14,638 nucleotides of DNA from the NCBI GenBank assembly GCA_023418755.1, contig JAEZZE010000184.1, positions 1-14,638 on the forward strand. Direction: 5' to 3'. Below are positions 1 to 5,788 of the stretch, in pieces. Position 1 is the stretch's first letter. The number at the start of each line of letters is the position of its first letter. The notes under the pieces are model-generated. The model made no database searches and had not been told where the DNA came from. It worked only from the letters and a program-made list of their open reading frames with translations. The position numbers were made by a program, and so were the translations under genes. Origin of the DNA: Bacillota bacterium (GTDB lineage: Bacteria > Bacillota > Bacilli > Paenibacillales > Paenibacillaceae).

Positions 1-10
1 CCGCATTCAT
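1..10 (-). CDS. Start of a leftward gene cut off by the window edge
   Basis: A leftward ATG at 8-10 is preceded by a good Shine-Dalgarno sequence (AAGGAG on the minus strand, at 19-24) with 8 bases between them. Only three codons (Met-Asn-Ala) fall inside the window, so the product cannot be named. The gene would be divergent from the HD-GYP gene at 183, with about 170 bases of shared upstream DNA. The call rests only on the ribosome site and start codon. Confidence 0.45.
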
Positions 11-40
11 GTCTTGAGCTCCTTTCTTTCGGTTTACTTC

Positions 41-58
41 GAACAATCACTATTGTCC
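41..58. repeat. Imperfect inverted repeat in the divergent intergenic region
   Basis: The arms GAACAAT (41-47) and ATTGTCC (52-58) are complementary except for one position and flank the four bases CACT. The repeat sits just upstream of the leftward gene's ribosome site, between two divergent genes, which is where a regulator's operator would be expected. No convincing sigma-A promoter was found for either gene in 11-182. The operator role is a guess; a chance palindrome of this size is quite possible. Confidence 0.22.
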
Positions 59-182
59 GACCTCGCTTTGAAGGCAGAGCCGGTTTCGGTTCGAACAAGC
101 CGCCGTCGAGCGGTTCCTCTTCATTCCCGTAATCCCGATTCAAAATAAGGCGTTACCGCGAACAACGCCGAACGAAGGCAGG

Positions 183-1328
183 ATGAGATCCATGAAACCA
201 ACGGCCACCATTACCCTCCGTCCCGGACAAACGCTGGCCAAGCCGGTGCTTAACAAAAACGGAATGGTCATGCTCGGCGCCGGCACGCAGCTCACGGACA
301 AATATATCGAACGATTGCGGACGCTCGGCATTACGGATATTTATATCGAGGAGGACGCCCCGTCCAGACCGCTAAACGGGGAATTCCCGGCCTTCGGCTC
401 TTCCGGTTTGTCTGTCTCGGCCTCGCAGGAGAAGCCGGTCCGCAAAAGAAACTCCGACGCCTCCAAGAAGGCGGTCGACGAAGCGTTCGCCAGGCTGGTC
501 GGCAATCCGCTTATGCGTCAGCAGTTATCCGTGCCGCTTCTCGGCGATCGCTTCCTGCGCGTATACAAGAACCTCCTCGTAGAGCTGTCCGATCACCGTT
601 TCGTTAAAGACAGGCTGTCGATGCTTCATCTGAAGGATCCGATGCTGTTCGAGCATACGCTCAATGTCGCTACCTTGTCCGCGATTATCGGCTTCGCCAA
701 ACACTATTCCATCGAGCCGCTCCACGATCTCATCGTCTCGGCCTTGTTGTTCGACGTCGGCATGATCCAGCTTCCGGACGAACTGCTGACGAAGAAGGGG
801 AGGTTGACGGAATTCGATCGCGGACTCATCGAACGCCATACGACGGAAGGCTACCAGATGCTCGTCCACCGGACGGACATCCCCGAAGCGGCGGCGCTGT
901 GCGCCCTGCAGCATCACGAGCGATATGACGGCTCCGGCTATCCGTCCGGCGTCGGCCGCTCCCGGATTCACGAATTCGCGCAGATCATCGCGCTTGCCGA
1001 TACTTACGACGCTCTCGTCTCCCGACGGCATCACCGCGGTTCCTACACGAGAAGGGACGCCGTCGAATTCCTGCTTGGCTCCGGGGATCGCATGTTCGAC
1101 TTGTCGCTCGTCAAGCTGTTCATCAGCCATATTACCATCTATCCGGTCGGCAGCCGCGTCGTGCTTAACAGCGGGCAGACGGCGGTCATCATCTCGGTCG
1201 ACTCCTCCCTGGTCCAACGTCCCACCGTCAAAATTATTCGCGAGAAAGACGGAAGCCAGGTCGCGTTCCCTTACGAAATCGATCTGAGAGCGCAGTACGA
1301 TCTGGTCATTGTGGATACCGCCTTGTGA
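183..1328 (+). CDS. HD-GYP-domain c-di-GMP phosphodiesterase-like protein with altered HD dyad
   Basis: The 381-residue protein has no membrane segment or signal peptide and should be cytoplasmic. Residues about 1-60 form a short N-terminal domain of the kind that often precedes HD-GYP in Bacillales. A polar linker follows (about 61-95), then the HD-GYP domain (about 150-315) and a small beta-rich C-terminal tail (about 316-381). HD-GYP enzymes hydrolyse c-di-GMP with a metal centre. Retained landmarks are H158, H219, the HHERYDGSGYP motif at 244-254 and D273 in LADTYD. The HD dyad itself reads F190-D191 (ALLFDVGM instead of ALLHDIGK), and the following Lys is Met. A metal-ligand His is therefore missing, and activity may be reduced or replaced by sensing. 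Two starts compete: ATG 183 (AAGG 4 bases upstream) and ATG 192 (AGG at 180-182, 9 bases upstream). The gene ends just before a hairpin shared with an opposing riboswitch transcript. Confidence 0.88.
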   Translation: MRSMKPTATITLRPGQTLAKPVLNKNGMVMLGAGTQLTDKYIERLRTLGITDIYIEEDAPSRPLNGEFPAFGSSGLSVSASQEKPVRKRNSDASKKAVDEAFARLVGNPLMRQQLSVPLLGDRFLRVYKNLLVELSDHRFVKDRLSMLHLKDPMLFEHTLNVATLSAIIGFAKHYSIEPLHDLIVSALLFDVGMIQLPDELLTKKGRLTEFDRGLIERHTTEGYQMLVHRTDIPEAAALCALQHHERYDGSGYPSGVGRSRIHEFAQIIALADTYDALVSRRHHRGSYTRRDAVEFLLGSGDRMFDLSLVKLFISHITIYPVGSRVVLNSGQTAVIISVDSSLVQRPTVKIIREKDGSQVAFPYEIDLRAQYDLVIVDTAL

Positions 1329-1332
1329 CACT

Positions 1333-1364
1333 AAAAAAAGACCGTTCCGAAATTGGAACGGTCT
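1333..1364 (-). terminator. Intrinsic terminator of the riboswitch transcript, probably bidirectional
   Basis: A perfect 10-bp stem (1339-1348 with 1355-1364; AGACCGTTCC against GGAACGGTCT) closes a six-base loop. Read leftward it is followed by a run of T (A-run 1333-1339 on the plus strand), which makes it a canonical Rho-independent terminator in the direction of the riboswitch. Read rightward it lies 10 bases after the HD-GYP stop codon and is followed by the weaker TGTTCTT, so it may also end the HD-GYP mRNA. Its position after the aptamer fits a riboswitch expression platform. It is also the only terminator seen downstream of iolB. Confidence 0.85.
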
Positions 1365-1401
1365 GTTCTTCGTGCTGTTCGTAGGCTGTCTGCGGGAGAC
1401 C

Positions 1402-1496
1402 CGATCATTTTCGGCGGCTCAGCTGCCATGGGATAGGTTTATCCTTTAGGCCTGAAGCTTTGCGTCCCCGTCTTTCGAGCGGGTTTGCCATTATCG
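1402..1496 (-). promoter_or_regulatory. Cyclic di-GMP-I (GEMM) riboswitch aptamer
   Basis: On the minus strand the sequence carries the conserved GEMM-I core. GGCAAACC (1482-1489) is followed by a hairpin capped with a GAAA tetraloop, then GGGACGCAAAGC, GGCCUAAAGG and the 3' arm GGCAGCUGAGCCGCC. A P1 stem pairs CGAUAAU (1490-1496) with AUGAUCG (1402-1408), with one A-G mismatch. A second hairpin (GGAUA-AACC-UAUCC) lies in the variable region between the core motifs. The base that aligns with the ligand-discriminating G20 of the Vibrio Vc2 RNA appears to be G, which favours c-di-GMP over cGAMP; that detail is from memory of the family alignment. The family normally sits in front of motility, adhesion or c-di-GMP genes on the same strand. 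Here the next gene downstream lies on the opposite strand. Confidence 0.92.
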
Positions 1497-1523
1497 TTAT
1501 GTCGCTTGGCGAAACACACGATC

Positions 1524-1552
1524 ATTATACCTATATTCGAATTCCTATTCAA
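1524..1552 (-). promoter_or_regulatory. Sigma-A promoter for the riboswitch transcript
   Basis: Leftward -35 TTGAAT (1547-1552) and perfect -10 TATAAT (1524-1529) are separated by exactly 17 bases. The expected start near 1517 leaves about 20 bases before P1 of the c-di-GMP aptamer. The promoter lies in the 90 bases between the iolB stop and the aptamer, so the riboswitch RNA need not depend on iol operon transcription. Confidence 0.82.
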
Positions 1553-1586
1553 TACTTTGGTAGGAAGACTTTGGTTGGATGAATAA

Positions 1587-2399
1587 TTATCGCGGCTTGG
1601 GCATCAGCCAAGCGTGATCGGGGTCGTTATGGAACTTCCAGGTCCGTACCGGACCTGCCATGACGTTCAAATAATAGACTTCGTAACCCGGCGGCGCCGA
1701 TACCGGATGGTAGCCTTTCGGCACGAGCACGGATTCGCCATGACCGACGGCAAGCGTCTCGTCCAGGGAGCGGTCGTCCGTATAGACGCGCTGAACGGCG
1801 AACCCTTGCTTCGGCTCAACCTCGTAATAATAAGTTTCCTCCAGCAGCGACTCCTCCGGCAGCAAATCGCGGTCGTGCTTATGAGGCGGGTAGCTTGACC
1901 AATGACCTGCAGGCGTAAACACCTCTACGACGAGAAGGCTATCCGCTTCTTCGGTCTCAGGCAGAATATTATGGATAAGCCGCTGCGTGCTTCCTTCGCC
2001 GCGATCTTCTACGCCGACCTGATCCGGAGTGATCAATCGCGCGGGATAGGTGCCTTTGCCGGGCGCCCAGCAGACGGCGATCTGCAAGTCGGTGACGGCC
2101 GTCAGCGTCAAAGAATCCCCCGATGGCACGTAGACCGAATACGGCGGAATTTTCTCGAATACGCTGCTGCGGCCGCCGATGGCCTTCCATTCTTCCTTGT
2201 CGGTGGCGACATCCGCTTTGCCCCCGAGCAGAACGATGCACGCTTCGCGTTCCAGCGTTTGACGGTTTAGCGATTGTCCGGGCGCCAGCGCGTACGTTTC
2301 GAATCCGACATATTCCCAGCCCGCGGATTCCGGCGTAATGCGCAGAAGATTGCCCTCCGCATCCGGGGTTCCGTTTGGTTTTACGATCAATTCGCTCAT
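1587..2399 (-). CDS. iolB: 5-deoxy-glucuronate isomerase (inositol catabolism)
   Basis: IolB converts 5-deoxy-D-glucuronate, the product of IolD, to 5-dehydro-2-deoxy-D-gluconate, the substrate of IolC. The protein is 270 residues, essentially the usual family length, and is a double-cupin protein of the cytoplasm. The likely metal-binding stretch is HWSSYPPHKHD (166-176), with a downstream ETYYY motif at 188-192 and KGYHP at 228-232. ATG 2399 is chosen as the start because AGGAGG at 2406-2411 lies 6 bases upstream; a TTG two codons earlier (2405) abuts the ribosome site and is unlikely. It is the last gene of the operon, its start following the iolJ stop by 12 bases. No terminator follows it before the riboswitch promoter. 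Confidence 0.95.
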   Translation of the reverse strand: MSELIVKPNGTPDAEGNLLRITPESAGWEYVGFETYALAPGQSLNRQTLEREACIVLLGGKADVATDKEEWKAIGGRSSVFEKIPPYSVYVPSGDSLTLTAVTDLQIAVCWAPGKGTYPARLITPDQVGVEDRGEGSTQRLIHNILPETEEADSLLVVEVFTPAGHWSSYPPHKHDRDLLPEESLLEETYYYEVEPKQGFAVQRVYTDDRSLDETLAVGHGESVLVPKGYHPVSAPPGYEVYYLNVMAGPVRTWKFHNDPDHAWLMPKPR

Positions 2400-2405
2400 G
2401 GTCAA

Positions 2406-2411
2406 CCTCCT
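2406..2411 (-). promoter_or_regulatory. Ribosome binding site that fixes the iolB start
   Basis: AGGAGG on the minus strand lies 6 bases before ATG 2399 and immediately after the iolJ stop codon (2412-2414). It selects the ATG over the in-frame TTG at 2405. Confidence 0.85.
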
Positions 2412-3273
2412 CTAAGCTTGCCGCGAAGATCCGAATTCGCGGATTTTCGCTTGCACGGCTTGTTGGACCGCATCGCGGCCTGCGCCTAGATATTTGCGCG
2501 GATCGTACTCCGCATCATGCTCCGCCAAATAGCCGCGGACGGCTGCGGTAAACGCGATCTGGTTCTCGGTATTGACGTTGATTGGCCGTCCCGAGCGAGA
2601 TCGCGCGGCGGATATGCTCCGGCGGAATGCCGGTTCCGCCATGCAGCACGAGCGGCAGGCCGGTCAAGCGCCCGATCAGCTCCATCCGGTCGAACCCGAG
2701 GCGAGGCTCGCCTCGGTACGGGCCGTGAACGGAGCCGAGCGCCGGCGCGAAGCAATCGATGCCGGTCTCTTGCGCAAGCCTGACGCATTCCTCGGGCACC
2801 GCGTACATCGCTTCCGCTTCGTCGACGACGATATGATCTTCCCTTCCGCCGATTCTGCCCAGCTCCGCCTCTACGGATACGCCGTGTCGATGAGCTAGCC
2901 CGACCACTTCGCGCGTCATGCGAATGTTGTCTTCCAGACCGTGAAGCGAAGCATCGATCATGACGGAAGTGAAACCGGCGCGAATCGCTTCGGCGCATAC
3001 GTCGAACGAAGTACCGTGGTCCAGATGCAGCGCAATGGGGACCGTTATGCCATATTGATCGATGAGTGACTTGACTATACCCGCGACGCAGGGCAACCCG
3101 CCCATGTAGGCGATATACCCTTCGCTCAGGGCGACGATGACCGGCGCCTGCTCCTCTTGCGCGGCGAGCAAAATCGCTTGAGCGAATTCCAAATTATTGA
3201 GATTGAACTGGCCGACGGCATATCCGCCGGCCACGGCTTTGTTCAACATGTCCGTCATGCTGACTAACGGCAT
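2412..3273 (-). pseudogene. iolJ: Frameshifted IolJ-type class II aldolase (6-phospho-5-dehydro-2-deoxy-D-gluconate aldolase)
   Basis: The intact enzyme splits phosphorylated 5-dehydro-2-deoxygluconate into dihydroxyacetone phosphate and malonate semialdehyde. The reading frame from ATG 3273 (strong AAGGAGGAGG at 3281-3290) is a normal class II aldolase through residue 230. It has LDHG (84-87, H86), VEAELGRIGG (134-143), SVHGPY (182-187, H184) and LHGGTG (210-215, H211), so the three zinc histidines are present. At about 2581-2583 the frame breaks: after Gly-Thr-Ala the expected KINVNTENQ loop appears only in another frame, which runs to the stop at 2412. The change equals loss of two bases (AAAA to AA). 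Without correction the protein ends at 2515 with 22 unrelated residues and lacks the phosphate loop and last helices. The repaired length, about 287 residues, fits the family. Pseudogene or sequence error cannot be told apart here. Confidence 0.88.
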
Positions 3274-3293
3274 AGCGATTCCTCCTCCTTAGA

Positions 3294-4763
3294 TTACCAA
3301 CGGGAGGTAACCATTTTCTTCCGCGTGTAGAACTCCACGCCGTCCATGCCGTTCGCGTGCAGGTCGCCGTAGAACGACTTCTTCCAGCCCGAGAACGGGA
3401 AGAACGCCATCGGCGCGGGAACGCCCAGATTCACGCCGAGCATGCCGGCGTCGATCGTTTCGCGGAACTTGCGAACGTTGCTGCCGTCCTGCGTGAAGAT
3501 GCATGCGCCGTTCGCGAATTCCGAACGGTTGGCCATGGAGATCGCTTCTTCCAGCGTATCGACCCTAGCGATCGACAACACCGGAGCGAAAATCTCGTCC
3601 TTCCAGATTTTCATCTGGTTCGTCACGCGATCGAAGATCGTCGGACCGACGAAGTAACCTTCGCCGCTCGCCGCCGCATCGGCGCGTCCGTCGCGAAGCA
3701 GCTCCGCTCCTTCTTGCACTCCCGCGTCGATATAGCTCAGCGTTCTTTCTTTATGAGGTCCGCGGATGACCGGACCTAGGAAGACGTCTTTGTCCTGCCC
3801 GTTGCCGATCGTCAATTGGTCGGCCGCCGCGACCAGCTTGTCGATCAGCGTATCCGCCGCCGAGCCGACGGCGACGACGACGGAGCATGCCATGCACCGT
3901 TCGCCGGCGGAACCGAATGCGGCGTTAATAATTTGCGTTACCGCGCCGTCCATGTCGGCATCCGGCATGACGATCGTATGGTTTTTCGCGCCAGCAAGCG
4001 CCTGTACTCTTTTGCCATTAGCGGATGCCGTCTTATACACGTACTCGGCGACCGGCTGCGAGCCGACGAAAGAGATGGCGATAACATCCGGATTCTCAAG
4101 CAGACCGTTCACGACGTCATGAGCTCCGTGCACCAGATTCAGAACGCCGTCCGGCAGCCCTGCTTCCTTGAACAGCTCCGCCAAACGGTTCGCCAGAATC
4201 GGCGTCCGTTCGGAAGGCTTGAGCACGAACGTATTGCCGCAGGCGATCGCCAGCGGAAACATCCAGCAAGGCACCATCATCGGGAAATTAAACGGGGTAA
4301 TGCCGCCTACCACGCCAACCGGATAACGATACATGCCGGATTCCAAATTCGTGGCGATGTCGGGGAGCTGCTTGCCCATCATCAACGTCGGCGCGCCGGC
4401 GGCGAACTCGACGCACTCGATGCCGCGCTGTACTTCGCCGTAAGCTTCCTGGTAGTTCTTGCCGTTCTCCATCGTGATGATTCGGGCCAGTTCCTCCCAG
4501 TGTTCGACGAGCAGCTGCTGATATTTGAACAGAATGCGAGCGCGACGCGGAACCGGAGTTTTGCTCCACGATTCGAACTTGCCCTTGGCATTCGCGACGG
4601 CCTGATCCAGCTCTTCCCTGGACGACAGCGGCACGTAGGCGAGAACCTCTTCCGTTGCAGGGTTATAGACCGGCTCGGTTTTGCCCGATTCGGATGCGAC
4701 CCATTGGCCGCCGATGAAGTTGCGCAATATTGCCGGGGTATTCTGTTGAGACATTGTTGTCAT
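3294..4763 (-). CDS. iolA: Methylmalonate/malonate-semialdehyde dehydrogenase, CoA-acylating
   Basis: The enzyme oxidises malonate semialdehyde with NAD and CoA to acetyl-CoA and CO2, the last step of inositol breakdown. The 489-residue ALDH-fold protein shows TPFNFPMMVP (156-165), LKPSER (181-186) and the catalytic Cys C290 in GSAGERCMACS. The usual ALDH general-base glutamate region reads LAGAKNH (256-262), without Glu. That is typical of the CoA-acylating MMSDH subfamily and separates it from ordinary aldehyde dehydrogenases. ATG 4763 is very close to its AAGGAG (4765-4770); Met4 at 4754 is an alternative start with a longer spacing. The stop is 20 bases before iolJ, and iolC ends 13 bases upstream. 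Confidence 0.96.
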   Translation of the reverse strand: MTTMSQQNTPAILRNFIGGQWVASESGKTEPVYNPATEEVLAYVPLSSREELDQAVANAKGKFESWSKTPVPRRARILFKYQQLLVEHWEELARIITMENGKNYQEAYGEVQRGIECVEFAAGAPTLMMGKQLPDIATNLESGMYRYPVGVVGGITPFNFPMMVPCWMFPLAIACGNTFVLKPSERTPILANRLAELFKEAGLPDGVLNLVHGAHDVVNGLLENPDVIAISFVGSQPVAEYVYKTASANGKRVQALAGAKNHTIVMPDADMDGAVTQIINAAFGSAGERCMACSVVVAVGSAADTLIDKLVAAADQLTIGNGQDKDVFLGPVIRGPHKERTLSYIDAGVQEGAELLRDGRADAAASGEGYFVGPTIFDRVTNQMKIWKDEIFAPVLSIARVDTLEEAISMANRSEFANGACIFTQDGSNVRKFRETIDAGMLGVNLGVPAPMAFFPFSGWKKSFYGDLHANGMDGVEFYTRKKMVTSRW

Positions 4764-4776
4764 TCTCCTTTCGGAA

Positions 4777-5769
4777 TCAGGCTTGCCTGGATGCTTGCAT
4801 GAATTGTTCGACCTGATGAACCGTCGGCATGGCGTCGGAGCAACTGTGGCTGGAAATGACGATCGAAGCGCACGCGCTGCCGAACTCCATGCTGCGGCCG
4901 ATGCTCCATCCTTCCATCAAACCATAAATGAACCCCGCTGCGTAGGAATCGCCTGCGCCGAACGTTTTGATCACTTTAGCGGGGAAAATGGAGCCCCGGT
5001 GCTCGCTGCCGTCCTTCGCATAGGCAATCGAACCGTCTTTGCCGTGCTTGATGACGACGATCTCCGCATGATGGCCGAACCATTGCGCCGCCGTCACCTC
5101 GTCGCTGCGTTCGTCATTGCCGTCGAACCGCTCCAGCATATCGAACTCTTCGCGCGTGCCGATAATAATGTCGCTCTTCTCCGCCGCCATATGATAATAA
5201 ATAGCCGTTTCTTCAAGAGATGCCCAAGTATAAGGCCGATAATCGATATCGAAAACCACTTTCGTTCCGTGCTTTCGCGCGTAGCGAAGAGCAAGCAGCA
5301 CCGCCTCGCGGGAAGGACTCTTCGCCAGCGCCGTGCCGGATACGAGCAGCGCTTTGCTGCTCGCGATAAGCGACTCGTCGACTTCCCCCGGCGAGAGCAG
5401 CAGATCGGCAACGTTATCGCGGTACATCAGAATGCTGCAATCTTCCGGGCTCTTGATTTCCGTGAACGCAAGCCCGGTGACCGCACCGGTGCGGTCGGTC
5501 GTGACGCCCGACGTACCGATGTTGTTATGGTTCAAATACTGAACGATGAACCGGCCCATCTGGTCGTCGGCCACCTTGCCTATGAAGGCGGATTTCTTGC
5601 CCAGCCTGGACATGCCGATGCAGATATTCGCCGGAGAACCGCCGACATACTTCGTGAACGTCATCGTCTCTTCCATCGGCCGGTTGATCTCGTTGGCGTT
5701 CAGGTCGATGCACAGCCGGCCGATCGCCACGAAATCCAACGTTTTATCGTCCGCGAATGAAATGGTCAT
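4777..5769 (-). CDS. iolC: 5-dehydro-2-deoxygluconokinase (PfkB/ribokinase family)
   Basis: IolC phosphorylates 5-dehydro-2-deoxy-D-gluconate at C6; in Bacillus subtilis the product is the inducer that releases the IolR repressor. The 330-residue protein begins with the IolC-like FVAIGRLCIDLNANEINRPM (13-32). It has the GG substrate motif at 43-44 (YVGGSPANI), the conserved FDIDYRPYTW (173-182) and the PfkB signature FGAGDSYAAGF (270-280), with D274 as catalytic base. The ATG at 5769 has GAAGGG about 7 bases upstream. It lies 19 bases after iolD and 13 bases before iolA, inside the iol cluster. The inositol-specific N-terminus sets it apart from the second PfkB kinase at the right edge of the window. 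Confidence 0.96.
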   Translation of the reverse strand: MTISFADDKTLDFVAIGRLCIDLNANEINRPMEETMTFTKYVGGSPANICIGMSRLGKKSAFIGKVADDQMGRFIVQYLNHNNIGTSGVTTDRTGAVTGLAFTEIKSPEDCSILMYRDNVADLLLSPGEVDESLIASSKALLVSGTALAKSPSREAVLLALRYARKHGTKVVFDIDYRPYTWASLEETAIYYHMAAEKSDIIIGTREEFDMLERFDGNDERSDEVTAAQWFGHHAEIVVIKHGKDGSIAYAKDGSEHRGSIFPAKVIKTFGAGDSYAAGFIYGLMEGWSIGRSMEFGSACASIVISSHSCSDAMPTVHQVEQFMQASRQA

Positions 5770-5788
5770 GGTCTACCCTTCTTTCCCC

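Larger units (their letters stand above)
1333..1517 (-). ncRNA. Promoter-driven riboswitch leader RNA, antisense-directed toward the HD-GYP gene
   Basis: This is the transcript expected from the promoter at 1524-1552, starting near 1517 (about 7 bases past the -10 box) and ending at the terminator T-run. It contains a short 5' leader, the c-di-GMP-I aptamer (1402-1496), a linker of about 37 bases (1365-1401) and the terminator. GGUCU at 1397-1401, directly after the 3' strand of P1, is complementary to AGACC in the 5' arm of the terminator (1360-1364), so a switch between P1 and an antiterminator is possible. The linker could also form small local hairpins, such as GUCU (1397-1400) with AGAC (1388-1391), so the mechanism is not settled. 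If terminated, the product is a short RNA of about 185 nt. If read through, it continues antisense into the HD-GYP coding region, because no plausible leftward coding gene follows. Confidence 0.65.

Noticed and set aside
525..1331. Long leftward open frame (268 codons from a GTG) directly after the riboswitch terminator, the obvious candidate for a riboswitch-controlled gene
   Set aside because: It has no ribosome site: the bases before the GTG are the terminator T-run. It lies wholly antisense to the HD-GYP gene, and the translation has Arg/Asp-rich, low-complexity composition with no recognisable domain. It is a shadow of the HD-GYP gene's codon bias.
1365..1401. CRISPR-like or tandem repeat from the two GAACAG words in the linker
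   Set aside because: There are only two short copies, with no regular spacing; this is chance repetition.
2400..2405. TTG start two codons upstream for iolB
   Set aside because: The TTG touches the AGGAGG with no spacing; ATG 2399 has ideal 6-base spacing and the expected family length.
2581..2590. Programmed ribosomal frameshift in iolJ
   Set aside because: No slippery heptamer or stimulatory element was seen, and a +1 slip would drop the conserved Lys of the phosphate loop. A two-base deletion or sequence error is simpler.
3816..4802. Rightward open frame of 328 codons opposite iolA
   Set aside because: It is antisense to a clearly identified gene, Arg/His-rich and without ribosome site or family features. 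The same holds for the rightward frames at 4783-5760, 5546-6535, 6833-7696 and 8938-9789.
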